Below the pieces are notes generated by a model, which did not search any database, was not told the origin of the DNA, and saw only the letters and a list, made by a program, of their open reading frames with translations. Both the position numbers and the translations under genes were made by a program. From Larix kaempferi (Eukaryota; Streptophyta; Pinopsida; Pinales; Pinaceae), in contig BSBM01000597.1 of assembly GCA_027924585.1 (NCBI GenBank), positions 4,658,501 through 4,722,500 of the forward strand: a stretch of 64,000 nt of DNA. The letters are read 5' to 3'. This document shows, piece by piece, positions 34,371-45,320 of the stretch (the stretch's first letter is position 1; every line of letters begins with the position of its first letter).

Positions 34371-36052
34371 TTTTGGTCGGGGCTTGTTGGCCCCTTTGTT
34401 TTGAAAATTGAATTACAAAATATAGGCAACCAATCAATGCATAAAAGGTTGTGAGAAGGGGACACAGAAGAAGATAAGATGGATAGTTAATGCACCCATA
34501 GAAACAATGTAGAGTTAGAAACTTTGTTGACATGGTCAGAAGTAACCACCTGAGTGGCATAAAAGGGAAGAGAAGTCGAGGAAAGTAGTTACTGTCTAGC
34601 ATGTTTAGTTCGCAAGATAAAAAAATTGACTAGGGTTTTGTAACTAGGGGTGATGGGAAGAAGCTATGATAACTTATTGAAGGTAATGGGTGGAATCTAT
34701 GAACCAATGGGATAGTTGCGAGACACCTATGTCTTTGGATTGTAATCTATGTAATGAGCCCAATTACGATTAATGAAAATGAGAAGTGTTGGTGCTCCTA
34801 ATTTTTTTTGGTTGAATGTGTGTGTGTGTGTGTGTGTGGATGACTATGTTTATATTTGCCTTTGATCTATAATGCATGATCAGTAGAGGATGATTGTTTA
34901 TATTTTCTTTATGTTGTGCAACATAGTAAGTGATTAGAATGAAACCTAGGAATCCCCCCCATCTCTTCTTTAGTATCTCTCTCATCTCTCACGGGTCCTA
35001 GTAGCACCTCGGGTGATATGTTCTTCTCTTTGGGGAAGAATGAAAATGCCAGTGCATCTAGACTACAATGGTCGCTTGTTGGCCCTTGCACATAACCCTT
35101 GTTTTGAGTGAAATATATTATTATGTAATGTAAATAAAAACTCAATTTCATATTTACACTTAATATTCAATTGGAATATGAAAGAATTGTGTTCACATGT
35201 AACAAACCAACTTCCAATTCATTTGTTTTAAATATGTCAAGAATTGAAAGAAAAGGGGCTTTTAGTCCTAGTGTATAAGTGTTAAGAGACCTTCTATCAT
35301 GCTTGAAGATGCATGTGAGAGTGTAAAAATGTAGGATTAAGCCCTGCAACTATGAGATTTAATGACTTTCAAATGTTTTTAAATCTTCTACATTTATAAT
35401 AAAAAAATGCAAAAATGTGGTTGTGAATTTTTGCTATTTCAATTTTAACTGCAATTGTTGTGTGAGTGTTTGTTTCCACTAGATGTACTTTGATTTGCAA
35501 GCTACAGGCTCTGCATCATTGCGCCAAGAGGCACCTTCTACAACCCAATATGAGGGAGAAGTGTAATTTCGTGCTCAATGTGAAGCTAACACACGGAACT
35601 TTAAACATATAATAGAATATTAAGTTAAAAAATTTCAATGTTGGTCCTAACCTATATATATCTATTCCAATTAATTAAAACTAAAATAATTAATGGAACT
35701 TGGATGATTTTTGTTGTGATGGGTGTGAAGGTCTAGGATAGGAAGATTCTTACTATCCAGAGGTCTTATATTATCTAATTTACTAATTGATATCGCTTTC
35801 AAACACTGCAAGTTTTTCTATGTCCAATTAATTACTTGATATGGATATTAAGGAATTAAGGGTCTAGGCTAGGAAGATTCTTACTATCTAGAGGTCTTAT
35901 ATTATCTCATTTACTAATTGATATCGCTTTCAAACATTGCATGTTTCGCTATGTCCAATTAATTACTTGATATGGAAGGTTTTTTTTAAATATTGTGGTG
36001 GCATTCATCTTTTATAATTTCATCTAAGATAGATCACCAACTTAGATCGATC

Positions 36053-36191
36053 TTAACTCAAGATCTATCATGCGTTGATAGGGATCAAATCCCTCAATGT
36101 GCAAACTTTTCCTCAAGTTTTTGCAATCCAAAAAATGTTTACACCTTGAGGGATTTGATTCCTATCGATGCATGATAGATTTGGAGTTAAA
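36053..36191. repeat. Foldback inverted repeat (copy B)
   Basis: The arms 36053-36105 and 36138-36191 are the same imperfect inverted repeat as in copy A, with a few differences in the arms. Confidence 0.75.
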
Positions 36192-36290
36192 ATGGATCTG
36201 TTTACATACAAATTGTGAAACTTTATTGAAAGGAAATTGAACAAAATTGTGTTGCCATCACAATATACACATAGTTTAATATTTATTATA

Positions 36291-36432
36291 CTTTTTTTCT
36301 TCTAGGAACACCTTGTAGAGAAACATCAAGTGAGGTAGACAATAAAGGAAACTACTCTAGTGAATTGACCCTAAGACCTCTTGTAAGATGAAGGTCAAAG
36401 TACTCAACCACTCGAGCTAGCCTATGAAGCTC
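36291..36432 (-). mobile_element. tRNA-related SINE (copy B)
   Basis: The same insertion as in copy A at the corresponding site, with A-box and B-box remnants and flanking TTAATA(T/C)TTATT-like sequence. It entered before the segmental duplication. Confidence 0.6.
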
Positions 36433-37854
36433 AATATTTACTAATACTTATTAAAAAAAATTGCACATTTATAAGATGCCATAGTTACACCAAACTTAGT
36501 GTTATTGTTGCTATATAATATCACATTATTGCACTTTCTTCTATGTATCACAATGACAATGGAAAAATATTTCATAGTGATACATACTTGTGAAAAGAAG
36601 AATTAATCATAAATTTGAAAGATTCTGTATACACCCTTCAACATTATTATTATTAAAAAAATATTTAAAAACTTTAAATTATCAATTACTCAATTTTAAT
36701 TTTTCTTTACTAAAATTTAGATACAAAAAAAAAACATTATAAAAATCCAACAAAACAAAAGATATTCAAACAAAAATTGATATTAATTAGATTCATTCAT
36801 ACTATCATCAACATCAAAAACAAAGTATTTGCCATCTTCAAACTACCAATCACTCAATTTTAATTTTTCTTCACTAAAAATATGACTTAAACACCACATC
36901 CATCAACTATAACAAATCCAACAAAAATGTATTTAAACTTCAATTGATATTAATTATATTCATATATCATCAACATCAAAGACTTTGTTATTTTATAATT
37001 ACTTGTGAACTTTATTGTTTTCCCTTTATCTTCACACCCTCCAAATTTGACCTTGGAAATGGGTCAATCTTCTTAAAATATGAGCATGTTTAACATAGTT
37101 ATACATATATATTATTATTTTAATAAGAATTGGATTTATTAAAAAAAAGTAGTTTATTTATTTTACGTTTTAAATTTTATGGTGGTTTTTGATCGGAATG
37201 TAATTTTTTTAGGTAAAATATAAATTTAGAAGCATTTAAATTGTTTTTAATGCATAAATGAATTTAGCACTTTCAAATATCTCTATGACACTCATATTAT
37301 ACAATTTCCACAACTTATATATAAATCTAATTTTTTTTTAGATTTCAAACCAAAGTCCAAACAAAACAAACCCAAAAATATGTTTAGAAAAAATCCAAAA
37401 CCTATAATATTTAGCCTACTCCATTAAAAAGACATTGTTATTTATTACTCAACTTTAATTAAATTGAATAAAGTTGAAATCTTGTTTGTCTTAGAATAAA
37501 CTTATTTAATATAGATATTTTATCATTTATATAAGAAATATTTTATTATTATTAATTAAAACACATATTTACTTTATTATTATTTCAATTATTTTATTAA
37601 ATAATTCAAAATTGAGATGTAGTGCACAGATTTATAAAGGCTAAACAAAATAATAAAAATCTATCTAAATCTTCAAGAACAATCCATTAGCGTGTCAGAT
37701 TCATTGCTCTTTTAAAGAGCCCAATTCTCTAAAATATTTATAATGGCAAAACAAAAAATAATAATAAAAGAAGCCATGGTCCCCTCAGTCCAGGTGCGTT
37801 AAGAAAATGGCAATGGCAGTCCCTGCCCTTTATATTAATTCGGGGTAATCCCTT

Positions 37855-38900
37855 CGGTATATGCTTTATTAATTTGGCATGATTCGTTTCTTAATATATA
37901 TTTTTTTATTCAAGAGAACGTGAGAAGTAATTAGTTTGAAGAGGTGCTGCATTATTGATGATGATTAGTAATGTTTACGGACATCAATTTTGAATTTTTA
38001 AAAGATAAAGAGTTATTTAATTTTTTAATTTTACTTTTTCATAAAAAATTAAAAAAATTAAGATTAATATTAGAATATTTTAAAATTGTAAGATTAATAT
38101 TAGAATATTTTAAAATTGTATTTTAATAAAAATATAGTGAACACTAACTATTGGAAAAAAACTATTATCATTATCATTTAATATATATAACTATATTTAA
38201 TTTAATAAAAATATAATATAATAACAAAATATTAAACACCAAATACGAGAGGGCAATCATAACTTTTTAGATTAAAAAGTTAAACACACTCATAACTTTT
38301 TAGATTAAAAAGTTAAACACACTCAACTTTTTAAAAGTTTATTTTTTCATTTTTTCACTTTTCCCTGTTTAATTGCTTTTTATAGAATATTTATACCAAT
38401 AACTAAACCAAACATGAAGCATTACAAATATAAAAAAACTTCATACACTTTCTCCTTAATAATATGAAAATAAATTTATTTTATATTTATATTATATTTA
38501 CTTTTAATAATAACAAAAAATTAATAGAAATGGGTAAAATGTTTTATATATAATAGATAAGGATACATCTAAACAGCCCAAGATTTATTTAAAAGTCCAA
38601 ATAAAACTTCTATTACTAATTTGACAAATTCTTCAAAATTTTTATCCATATTATAAACAGAGTTTTAAAAAAGATTATATAATTATATTGCTTAATACAT
38701 TGGCCTATTAGAACGATGTATCACAAATACATAAGAGCCTAACATAATCATGTAAAGACGTGACTACATTGGCCTTCCTCAATGGATTGTTCCCTTGAAT
38801 TTGTTCTTGAGTTGGGGAACTTGGTCCATTGTATCTTACCACAGGAGTCTATTTAACTGTTTCTTCTTCGAGATCCTTTAAGTGAGTGAAATGAGCAACA
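37855..38900. other. AT-rich intergenic DNA with short tandem repeats
   Basis: No gene. A block of about 30 bases (AAGATTAATATTAGAATATT) is doubled at about 38060-38118. A unit of about 33 bases with CATAACTTTTTAGATTAAAA is doubled at about 38259-38325. Confidence 0.6.
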
Positions 38901-38905
38901 TGAGA

Positions 38906-39562
38906 CTAGTTCCCTTGTGTGAAGTCCAGAATTAGGTTAAAATGCAATTCAGTTTCAGAAATCAACTTCTCAATATCTTCTCCATGTTTCTCAACATTGG
39001 TCTCAATCCTGTCATGTTTTTGACCCTGTAGTTCAATATGAGCATTAATACATTTGATAGATTGTTCCATTCCCTCCACTGGGACTTTAAACTTCTTAGA
39101 ATCTGCTTGATATCTCTCAGGTCCATACCCACATCCAAGCCACAATTCAAGAGTTTGTCCATTTTGGTCCCATCCTTCTTTAAGTAGAAAACACTGCACC
39201 TACAGGCTACGCTCAAAAGAAACAAAGGAATCTACCAAGGGGGAGGGCAAGCATAATAACATGCTTAATTCCAAGCCAAACAACACTAGCAGATAGGGAT
39301 TATCTACAAATTTCCATTGCTTGACAAACATAGAGCCAACCACAAAACCCTTACCTAAAACACCAATGATACATAAAGGCCTAAACTGATCCACCACAGC
39401 TTTGTCTCTCTCCACAGAGGCACACATGCCCCACTCCGTAGCATCGAGAGCTATCTCGCCTATATAGGTGGAACTAGAGAAGAGTACCATAATACCAAAT
39501 TTGTCTGTGAGTGTGAATAAGGGATTGCAAGGCCAAAAGAACACTAGGGAGAGGGCACTCAA
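38906..39562 (-). pseudogene. Unrecognised coding relic
   Basis: Two adjoining open frames on the minus strand (39562-39200, then 39199-38906) give 120 and 97 residues. The first has two hydrophobic stretches and could contain membrane segments (SMFVKQWKFVDNPYLLVLFG). The second is Glu/Lys/His-rich and helical (INAHIELQGQKHDRIETNVE). The coiled-coil end recalls the RNase H-associated coiled coils at 10300 and 62200, but I see no clear residue match. The region is less AT-rich than its surroundings, which suggests it came from a gene or element. Low certainty. Confidence 0.3.
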
Positions 39563-39569
39563 TTGCTTG

Positions 39570-40560
39570 AATTAAATGTGATGAGACATTGCTTTAGATG
39601 CATGGTACTTAACCCATTTGGAGGCCATGCTTTCAGTGGCTCCAATACTTATTATTATGTATATATATATATATAGCACTCCATATTCATTCTAGCCCTA
39701 ATATTACTTTTATCCTCAATGAATTCATGGTAACCATTGACATTACGCCTAATTTGCAAGCTGATCTGTGAGGCTATTATTATGCAACTATTTTACTTCT
39801 CTTGCACTTTGAAGGTATTTTTAACATGATCCGAGCCTAGGAATAAGGATATTGGGAGTGACAATGAATCCCCAAGAAAACTTGATTTCTTCTTTTCCAT
39901 CCAGGCTAATGAAAATGCTGCACCTACCACCACGACATTTCACTTTAATAATTTATGTTAAACTTTGATATATCATTTTTGTTAGAAATAAAAATCATGA
40001 TGTTTAAATATTTGTATTATTTTTCAATTTATGTTCAAATATTCATGAATAAGAAATATTAAAAAAAAAATTAATTAAAAAATAAACAATAAACAAAAAA
40101 GATGAAATTAATAATAAACAAATTTAAAATATAATTATTTAGAAAAAATCCTCTTAAAATATTAAATTCATTATATTATCTAAATCTTAAAAAACTATAT
40201 ATTTTTTAAAGTTTTGTGAAAGAATTGAAAAAATATTTTGATTTCTCCAAATTAATCAAATAATTCCTAAAAATATAAATTTATAAAAAAATTATTTAAA
40301 AACCATTTAAAAAAATTATTTAGAAATCAATTTCCATTTTACTTTAACTTTATTTAGAAATCATTTTCCATACTACTTTAACTTTACATTATGTAGTCTA
40401 TATTATATTATTTGTATATAATATTTTTAACATTCTAATAAAGCAATATTTAACTTTTCTTTCCTTTTACATACATCATAATAATAAGATTTTCAAATTA
40501 AGAATTACCTATAAATTTTTGTTTTGACTTCAGTTCGACACAACTCTTATTCTTTGAAAA
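39570..40560. other. AT-rich intergenic DNA
   Basis: Contains an (AT)n run at about 39657-39675 and long A/T stretches. No gene is seen. Confidence 0.6.
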
Positions 40561-41490
40561 AAATGGCTCTCATTAAGACACACCCCAATCAATTTAGGGT
40601 CACTAATGACAACTTTGGCTTCATGTAGGACATTAACCTTACCCTTTTTAAAAATTGTTTTTATTAATTATTTTTATTAGAATATCTTAGTAGTTTAGAA
40701 GTTAATAGTTAAAATGATGCAAGATAAGCTTCGTACTCTTTTTATTTATATTCAAATTCTTAACAAAACATTGGTATAATAAAACATTGATGATGATGGT
40801 CTTTAACATTTAGCTAGATTAAATTTGATTCATTAAATTTTAAGAAAAAAATAAGATATAGATTATTTAATTTGTTTTAAAATATTATTTTTATAATCTA
40901 AAATTTTTAAAAAAAATGTCTCTAGCTAAATATAATTTTGAGGAGTTAGAAGGTTAGAAAGATTAATATCCATTTAATCTAATCCATTTTAAAGGGTTTT
41001 TTTTCAGACCATTTAAAAAATTATCAATACCTAATTTCACTATCAAACTCATAAAAAAATTTGTTTTATGTGAAACTCATAAAATATTGTTTTAATCTTC
41101 ACAACATTGTAATAAAGCTAAAAAAAAAAAATTTAAAAAGTAAAAGCGACCTAAACAAACTTTGGCTAAACGTTGGCTACGGAAAACATAATTTGATTCT
41201 ACGTAAAACATGATCCACCCCTTAAAAGAAATGGCTTTCATTAGAACACGCCCCGAACCATTTAAGGCCACCTATGGAAACTTAGGCTTACGTAGGACAG
41301 GACCTTTTTAACCTTACGTAGGACAGGGACCTAACCCTTCAAGAAATGGTTCTCATTAGGACACACCTGTGCCAATTTAGGGCCACATATGGAAACTTTG
41401 CCTAGGACAGAACCCAACGCCTTCAAGAAATGCTTGTGATTAGAAGACAGCCTACCATTCTAGGGCCACCTATGGTCCACGTAGGACACG
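40561..41490. repeat. Degenerate repeats upstream of the ADT gene
   Basis: A unit of about 75 bases is recognisable four times, at about 40561-40638, 41228-41304, 41341-41415 and 41425-41490. Each unit has AAATGGNTNTCATTAG, then TTTAGGGCCACCTATGG, then ACGTAGGACA, with differences. The last three are clustered within 700 bases of the ADT start. The 590 bases between the first and second are AT-rich with no other feature. They could be relics of one element or local duplications; a regulatory role is unproven. Confidence 0.65.
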
Positions 41491-41574
41491 AATTCCGACC
41501 CGTTTAAAAGGGTAAAACTGGAAGCATCAAGAAAACGAGGTTCCACTTTTTGCCCAATGGACGTTGACCCACGA

Positions 41575-41581
41575 ACCAACC
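41575..41581 (+). promoter_or_regulatory. AC-II-type element (ACCAACC)
   Basis: Exact ACCAACC, 369 bases before the ADT start codon. AC elements are bound by R2R3-MYB factors that coordinate phenylpropanoid and, in pine, phenylalanine biosynthesis genes (known biology). Use at this site is inferred. Confidence 0.5.
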
Positions 41582-41628
41582 AAACAGAGTGTATAGCACA
41601 CATGTTTCCGGGAGATCCGCAGGCTCAC

Positions 41629-41635
41629 ACCTAAC
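41629..41635 (+). promoter_or_regulatory. AC-III-type element (ACCTAAC)
   Basis: Exact ACCTAAC, 315 bases before the start codon and 54 bases after the AC-II-type element. A further copy is at 41329-41335 inside the repeat cluster. Same inferred role. Confidence 0.5.
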
Positions 41636-41783
41636 CACTCCATAGCTTCCTTGCTCCATCCACGAGTCAGAGGCCCTTTCCCACAACCACCCCTGAATTA
41701 GCATGAGCTATTTTAACTACTCCCACTCAACGACCCACCACTGCCACCAAACAATCTTTAGAACTCTCTAATAGTCTTAGCAT

Positions 41784-41793
41784 CCATATAACT
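41784..41793 (+). promoter_or_regulatory. Possible TATA box of the ADT gene
   Basis: CCATATAACT is the best TATA-like match near the gene. It would place the transcript start near 41815 and give a leader of about 130 bases. The match is weak. Confidence 0.35.
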
Positions 41794-41797
41794 ACAA

Positions 41798-41914
41798 ATG
41801 TTTGGCAAACGATCACAACTGGTTGGGACGAACGAGTGTGTGGCGTGCCCAAACACATACTCGCGTCCCCGTATTCATCTCTCTATGCTCTCGGCCCATC
41901 CTTCCAGGGGTTAA
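41798..41914 (+). other. Short upstream open reading frame
   Basis: An ATG at 41798 opens 38 codons and ends at TAA 41912-41914, in a different frame from the ADT gene and 29 bases before its ATG. If transcription starts upstream of 41798 it could reduce translation. If the TATA box at 41784 is used, its ATG is left out of the mRNA. Confidence 0.3.
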
Positions 41915-41943
41915 AGCTTTTCAAGCTTCAAAATCCATTAAAA

Positions 41944-43299
41944 ATGGCAGCTTTGAAGGTCAGTTTTTCAGCCGATGTATTCCAGTTCAGAGAAGCGGCG
42001 CAAATCGTTGGCGTTTTGGGTTATGGCAATGAATCTGTAAAAGGCAGCAGCAAGCAGGCACTGGCCATTTTTTACAAGCACTGCGCCTATCCTCTAAATC
42101 GGCCGCGCGCGGCTAGAGTTCATCAAGTCTGTAGAAGTCACTTAAAGAGAAATTGTAGCATTAATAATCCTCCAGAGCCGAACGGCCATGGCGATCATTC
42201 GTTTCTCGCAGCCGGACGAGGATCAGATTGGCAGGCTTCCTGCGCTATTTTAGCCGGGCAAGCCTTAGAGAACGGGAGTAACAACAATAGTGTGGGGATA
42301 GTACCCGTAAAATCTGCTGAAAATTCCTCCGATACAAATACCATTCTTGCCCCAATGCCCAAGCCTCTGAGTATAACAGATCTAGCCCCTGCGCCAATGC
42401 ATGGATCTACGCTCCGCGTTGCCTATCAGGGAGTCCCCGGGGCTTATAGCGAAGCAGCCGCGACGAAAGCTTATCCGAGCTGTGAGCCCATACCCTGTGA
42501 TCAGTTCGAGGTAGCGTTTCAAGCCGTGGAGCTCTGGATTGCAGACAGAGCCGTCCTGCCTGTGGAAAATTCCTTGGGAGGCAGCATACACAGGAACTAT
42601 GATCTATTGCTTAGACATTCATTGCACATTGTGGGTGAAGTTCAATTCCCTGTACACCACTGTTTGCTCGCTCTTCCCGGTGTGAAGCCCGAAAATCTGC
42701 GACGAGTCATAAGCCATCCACAGGCTCTTGCACAGTGCGAGAACACGCTGACGCTCATGGGCCTCAACGTTGCCAGAGAAGCTTTTGACGATACTGCTGG
42801 GGCTGCCGAATTCGTCGCTGCCAATAATCTCCGTGACACCGCCTCCATTGCTAGTGCCCGGGCTGCTGAGATTTACGGGATGAACATACTCGCAGATGGT
42901 ATTCAGGACGATGTGGGGAACGTGACCAGATTCGTGATGCTAGCACGGGAGCCTGTGATTCCAAGAAACGATCGGCCCTTCAAGACCAGTATCGTGTTCG
43001 CTCACGAGGAAGGGACCGGTGTTCTGTTCAAGGTTCTCTCGGCCTTTGCTTTCAGGAATATCAATCTGACCAAGATCGAGAGCAGGCCTCAAAGAAGCAA
43101 ACCGGTCCGGGTCGTTGATGATCTCAATGGGGGTACTGCAAAGCACTTCTTTGAATATATATTTTACGTTGATTTTGAGGCCTCCATGGCCGATCCCCGC
43201 GCGCAGAATGCCCTGGCAGAAGTTCAGGAATTCACCACTTTTCTTAGAGTTCTGGGTAGTTATCCTATGGACATCTCTCCTCTCAACCGTAATCATTAG
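41944..43299 (+). CDS. ADT: Arogenate/prephenate dehydratase, plastid form, single exon
   Basis: Encodes 451 residues. The enzyme decarboxylates and dehydrates arogenate to phenylalanine (some plant forms also take prephenate), the last step of plastid phenylalanine synthesis. Residues 1 to about 150 are Ser/Asn/Arg-rich and poorly conserved, fitting a plastid transit peptide plus linker. The catalytic domain runs from about 157 ([17 protein letters not shown]) to 334 and has [17 protein letters not shown] and the Thr-Arg-Phe motif at 328-330 ([10 protein letters not shown]). The ACT regulatory domain, about 347-440, has [19 protein letters not shown] and the ESRP motif at 379-382, used for phenylalanine feedback. 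It ends [13 protein letters not shown], then five extra residues. The ATG at 41944 (AAAATGGC, good context) is the first ATG of this frame; the open frame upstream to 41836 starts only with GTG. No intron is seen, as is usual for ADT genes. The local GC content is far above the flanks. All key motifs are intact and the gene looks functional. Arogenate versus prephenate preference cannot be read by eye. Confidence 0.95.
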   Translation: MAALKVSFSADVFQFREAAQIVGVLGYGNESVKGSSKQALAIFYKHCAYPLNRPRAARVHQVCRSHLKRNCSINNPPEPNGHGDHSFLAAGRGSDWQASCAILAGQALENGSNNNSVGIVPVKSAENSSDTNTILAPMPKPLSITDLAPAPMHGSTLRVAYQGVPGAYSEAAATKAYPSCEPIPCDQFEVAFQAVELWIADRAVLPVENSLGGSIHRNYDLLLRHSLHIVGEVQFPVHHCLLALPGVKPENLRRVISHPQALAQCENTLTLMGLNVAREAFDDTAGAAEFVAANNLRDTASIASARAAEIYGMNILADGIQDDVGNVTRFVMLAREPVIPRNDRPFKTSIVFAHEEGTGVLFKVLSAFAFRNINLTKIESRPQRSKPVRVVDDLNGGTAKHFFEYIFYVDFEASMADPRAQNALAEVQEFTTFLRVLGSYPMDISPLNRNH

Positions 43300-43336
43300 A
43301 TGCTGTTCAATGCTTTTTTTTTTTGGGTTTGCTGCT

Positions 43337-43489
43337 GCAACTATACTTCCTGTTCGAAGGCTCGGCCCCCTCGGCTGGATGAAATTAATTGCTATTGTAA
43401 TGGTTGAAATCGGTTTGCAACTATACTTCATGTACGAAGGCTCGGTCCCCTCGGCTGGATGAAATTAATTGCTATTGTAATGGTTGAAA
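43337..43489 (+). repeat. 80-bp tandem duplication in the ADT 3' region
   Basis: GCAACTATACTTC at 43337 recurs at 43417, and the match runs to TGGTTGAAA at 43409 and 43489 with four or so changes. It starts 38 bases after the stop codon, so it should be part of the 3' UTR and lengthen it. Confidence 0.9.
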
Positions 43490-43499
43490 ATTGGAAGTA

Positions 43500-43505
43500 A
43501 ATAAA
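43500..43505 (+). terminator. Possible polyadenylation signal (AATAAA)
   Basis: AATAAA 201 bases after the ADT stop, in an A-rich context before a T-rich stretch. It is a plausible near-upstream element for 3' end formation; plants use this signal loosely. Confidence 0.4.
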
Positions 43506-43839
43506 TATGTGTTTATATCATTATGTACAGACCAGCTAATTGCTTGTACAAATCGAACAAGATTATTGTAATTTTCTCAGAAAGGCTCTGTTCTACAATC
43601 AGATTACCGATAGCTAATAAGAGGAAACAGCATAGAGGATACATCAAATTAATGGTAAAGTTGTAAATCATTCCGCAAGTATTCTGTATATATTTGTAGA
43701 TTTAGATGTGTAGTTTAGTTTACAGATCAGGTTATAACTTTGTTATTATGAGAAAGGAGTAAGTGAAAGGATAAACGTTTTGCAAGCATTTTTTTAAGAA
43801 TCTGAAATATGATATTTTTGCGTGAAATCTTTCATTTTC

Positions 43840-44452
43840 GTTCATATTTATGCAATTTCAACAATTAAAAACTATAATTTCTTCAATTTTAACTTGATTT
43901 TGGTTGGAAAAATCATAAAAAAAAAATACAAATATTGGATAGTTATTCACATTTATGCAATTTCAACAACTAAAAACTGCAATTTCTTCAATTTTAACTT
44001 GATTTTGGTTTGAAAAATCACAAAAAACAAATACAAATATTGGATCACATTGTTCACATTTACGCAATTTCAACAACTAAAAACTGCAATTTCTTCAATT
44101 TTAACTTGATTTTGGTTGGAAAAATAACAAAAAAAAACAAATACAGATATTGGATCAAGTTGTTCACATTTATGCAATTTCAATAACTAAAGACTGCAAT
44201 TTCTTCAATTTTAACTTGATTTTAGTTGAAAGTAAGGAGAAGCTGCTTTGGAAAGTTGAAACTCTCGAAGTTTCGACCCCTACTCTGGTCTCAATGATCT
44301 CTTGATGATAATCCCAGAGTAGGGGTCAAGAGTTTCAACTTTCCAAAGCAGCTCCTCCTTTACTTTCAACTACTACTGTGTAATGACTACATTCAAATTG
44401 ATTTTAGTTCAAAAAATCACCAAAAAAAAACAAATACAAATATTGGATCATT
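43840..44452. repeat. 105-110 bp tandem array downstream of ADT
   Basis: GCAATTTCAA recurs at 43852, 43957, 44064 and 44174. Each unit has CTTCAATTTTAACTTGATTTT, an A run, then ACAAATATTGGAT. A fifth, partial unit follows at 44398-44452, separated from unit four by an inserted hairpin. The small open frame at 43822-44013 is a by-product of the repeats. Confidence 0.9.
44216..44409. mobile_element. Hairpin insertion within the tandem array
   Basis: TTGATTTTAGTT stands on both sides (44216-44227 and 44398-44409). Both copies carry A where other array units have G, so they look like a 12-base target duplication. The 170 bases between hold a long hairpin: arms 44225-44288 and 44314-44370, nearly perfect except for a 7-base bulge, with a loop of 25 bases. 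A 27-base unpaired tail follows the right arm. It could be a foldback/MITE or a small-RNA-producing hairpin; there is no coding capacity. Confidence 0.7.
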
Positions 44453-45320
44453 TAATTTACTCCATATAAGAAACATCTATGCCTTTACCATTTAATTTTT
44501 TTTAATGTTTTAGTTTACCATTAATTATATTTTCATAAATGCATAGCTCTCTGTACTGTGTCATTATGATTAATGAGATAAACATAATCATGTACAGATG
44601 TGATTGTTGGAATTCTGGAGAAACCCTGTGATTTTGGAAGCAATTCGCTTTGTTTTCCCTGTTTCTGTTTTGCTAATTTTTTCAATTAGTGCTGTTTTAG
44701 TTTTGGGTTCTCGTAGGCCGAGAAATTCTGAAGAGACCGTTTCTTGATTATGTAGAGAGTTCAATTTTTTTTTAATTAAAAATTATTTTTCGACCATCTA
44801 TGTATACTGGAAAGGGGATCCATTTTTATTTTTATTATTAAAATATATATTTTTATATAATAATAATAATAATTTAATGTTTAAGACATATATTAAACTC
44901 CTTCTATATGTATTTAATATTTTAATATACATTAAAATTAAAATTAAATTAAAATAACTTATTCAATATTTATTTTAATATTACAATATACATTACTTTA
45001 ATGTTATATATTATTATATATATTAAAGTAAGTTAATTTCTAGGAGTAGTTCAAATTTTAGGTATTGGATATATTTTAGGTTTGTTTTGTTTTGACTTTT
45101 ATTGGAATTTTTTAAAAAATCTGTCACATATATTAGTTGTGAAAATTGTATAATAGGAGTGTTATAGGAGTATTTGAGGGTGTTAAATCTATAGAGATAT
45201 TTAAGGATGGTGAATTTATTTATACATTCAAAAAGGCAATTTAAACGCTTCCAAGTTTAGATTTTACAAAAAAAAAATTACATAATTCCAACTCCAAAAC
45301 TTAAAATAAATAGACTATTT
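44453..45320. other. AT-rich intergenic DNA
   Basis: Runs of A/T. A T-rich passage at 44600-44760 has somewhat higher complexity. No gene or repeat boundary is supported. Confidence 0.5.

Larger units (their letters stand above)
28357..37854. repeat. Tandem segmental duplication, copy B
   Basis: 9498 bases directly after copy A in the same orientation. It contains the integrase tail (28357-29050), the accessory ORF (29558-34370), the SINE and the foldback. It also holds one private insertion, the solo LTR at 31562-32963. Differences from copy A are frequent base changes and small indels, for example an extra repeated ATTTCAATTAGTCTATAGGT at about 28562-28603. Confidence 0.92.
34371..37854. 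other. Non-coding AT-rich part of copy B
   Basis: Counterpart of 24791-28356, without a gene. It includes a (GT)n run at about 34816-34838, a direct repeat with GATATCGCTT units, the foldback and the SINE. Confidence 0.6.

Noticed and set aside
41504-41704. 66-codon minus-strand frame in the ADT promoter
   Set aside because: No motif, and it overlaps the AC elements; likely chance.
41836-41943. N-terminal extension of ADT by 36 residues
   Set aside because: The frame is open but its first codon is GTG, not ATG. The ATG at 41944 has good context and gives a normal length.
42940-43431. 163-codon open frame opposite ADT
   Set aside because: It is a shadow of the GC-rich ADT coding sequence on the other strand, without motifs.
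43822-44013. 63-codon frame
   Set aside because: It is made by the 105-110 bp tandem array, with the same peptide repeated, and does not look like a gene.
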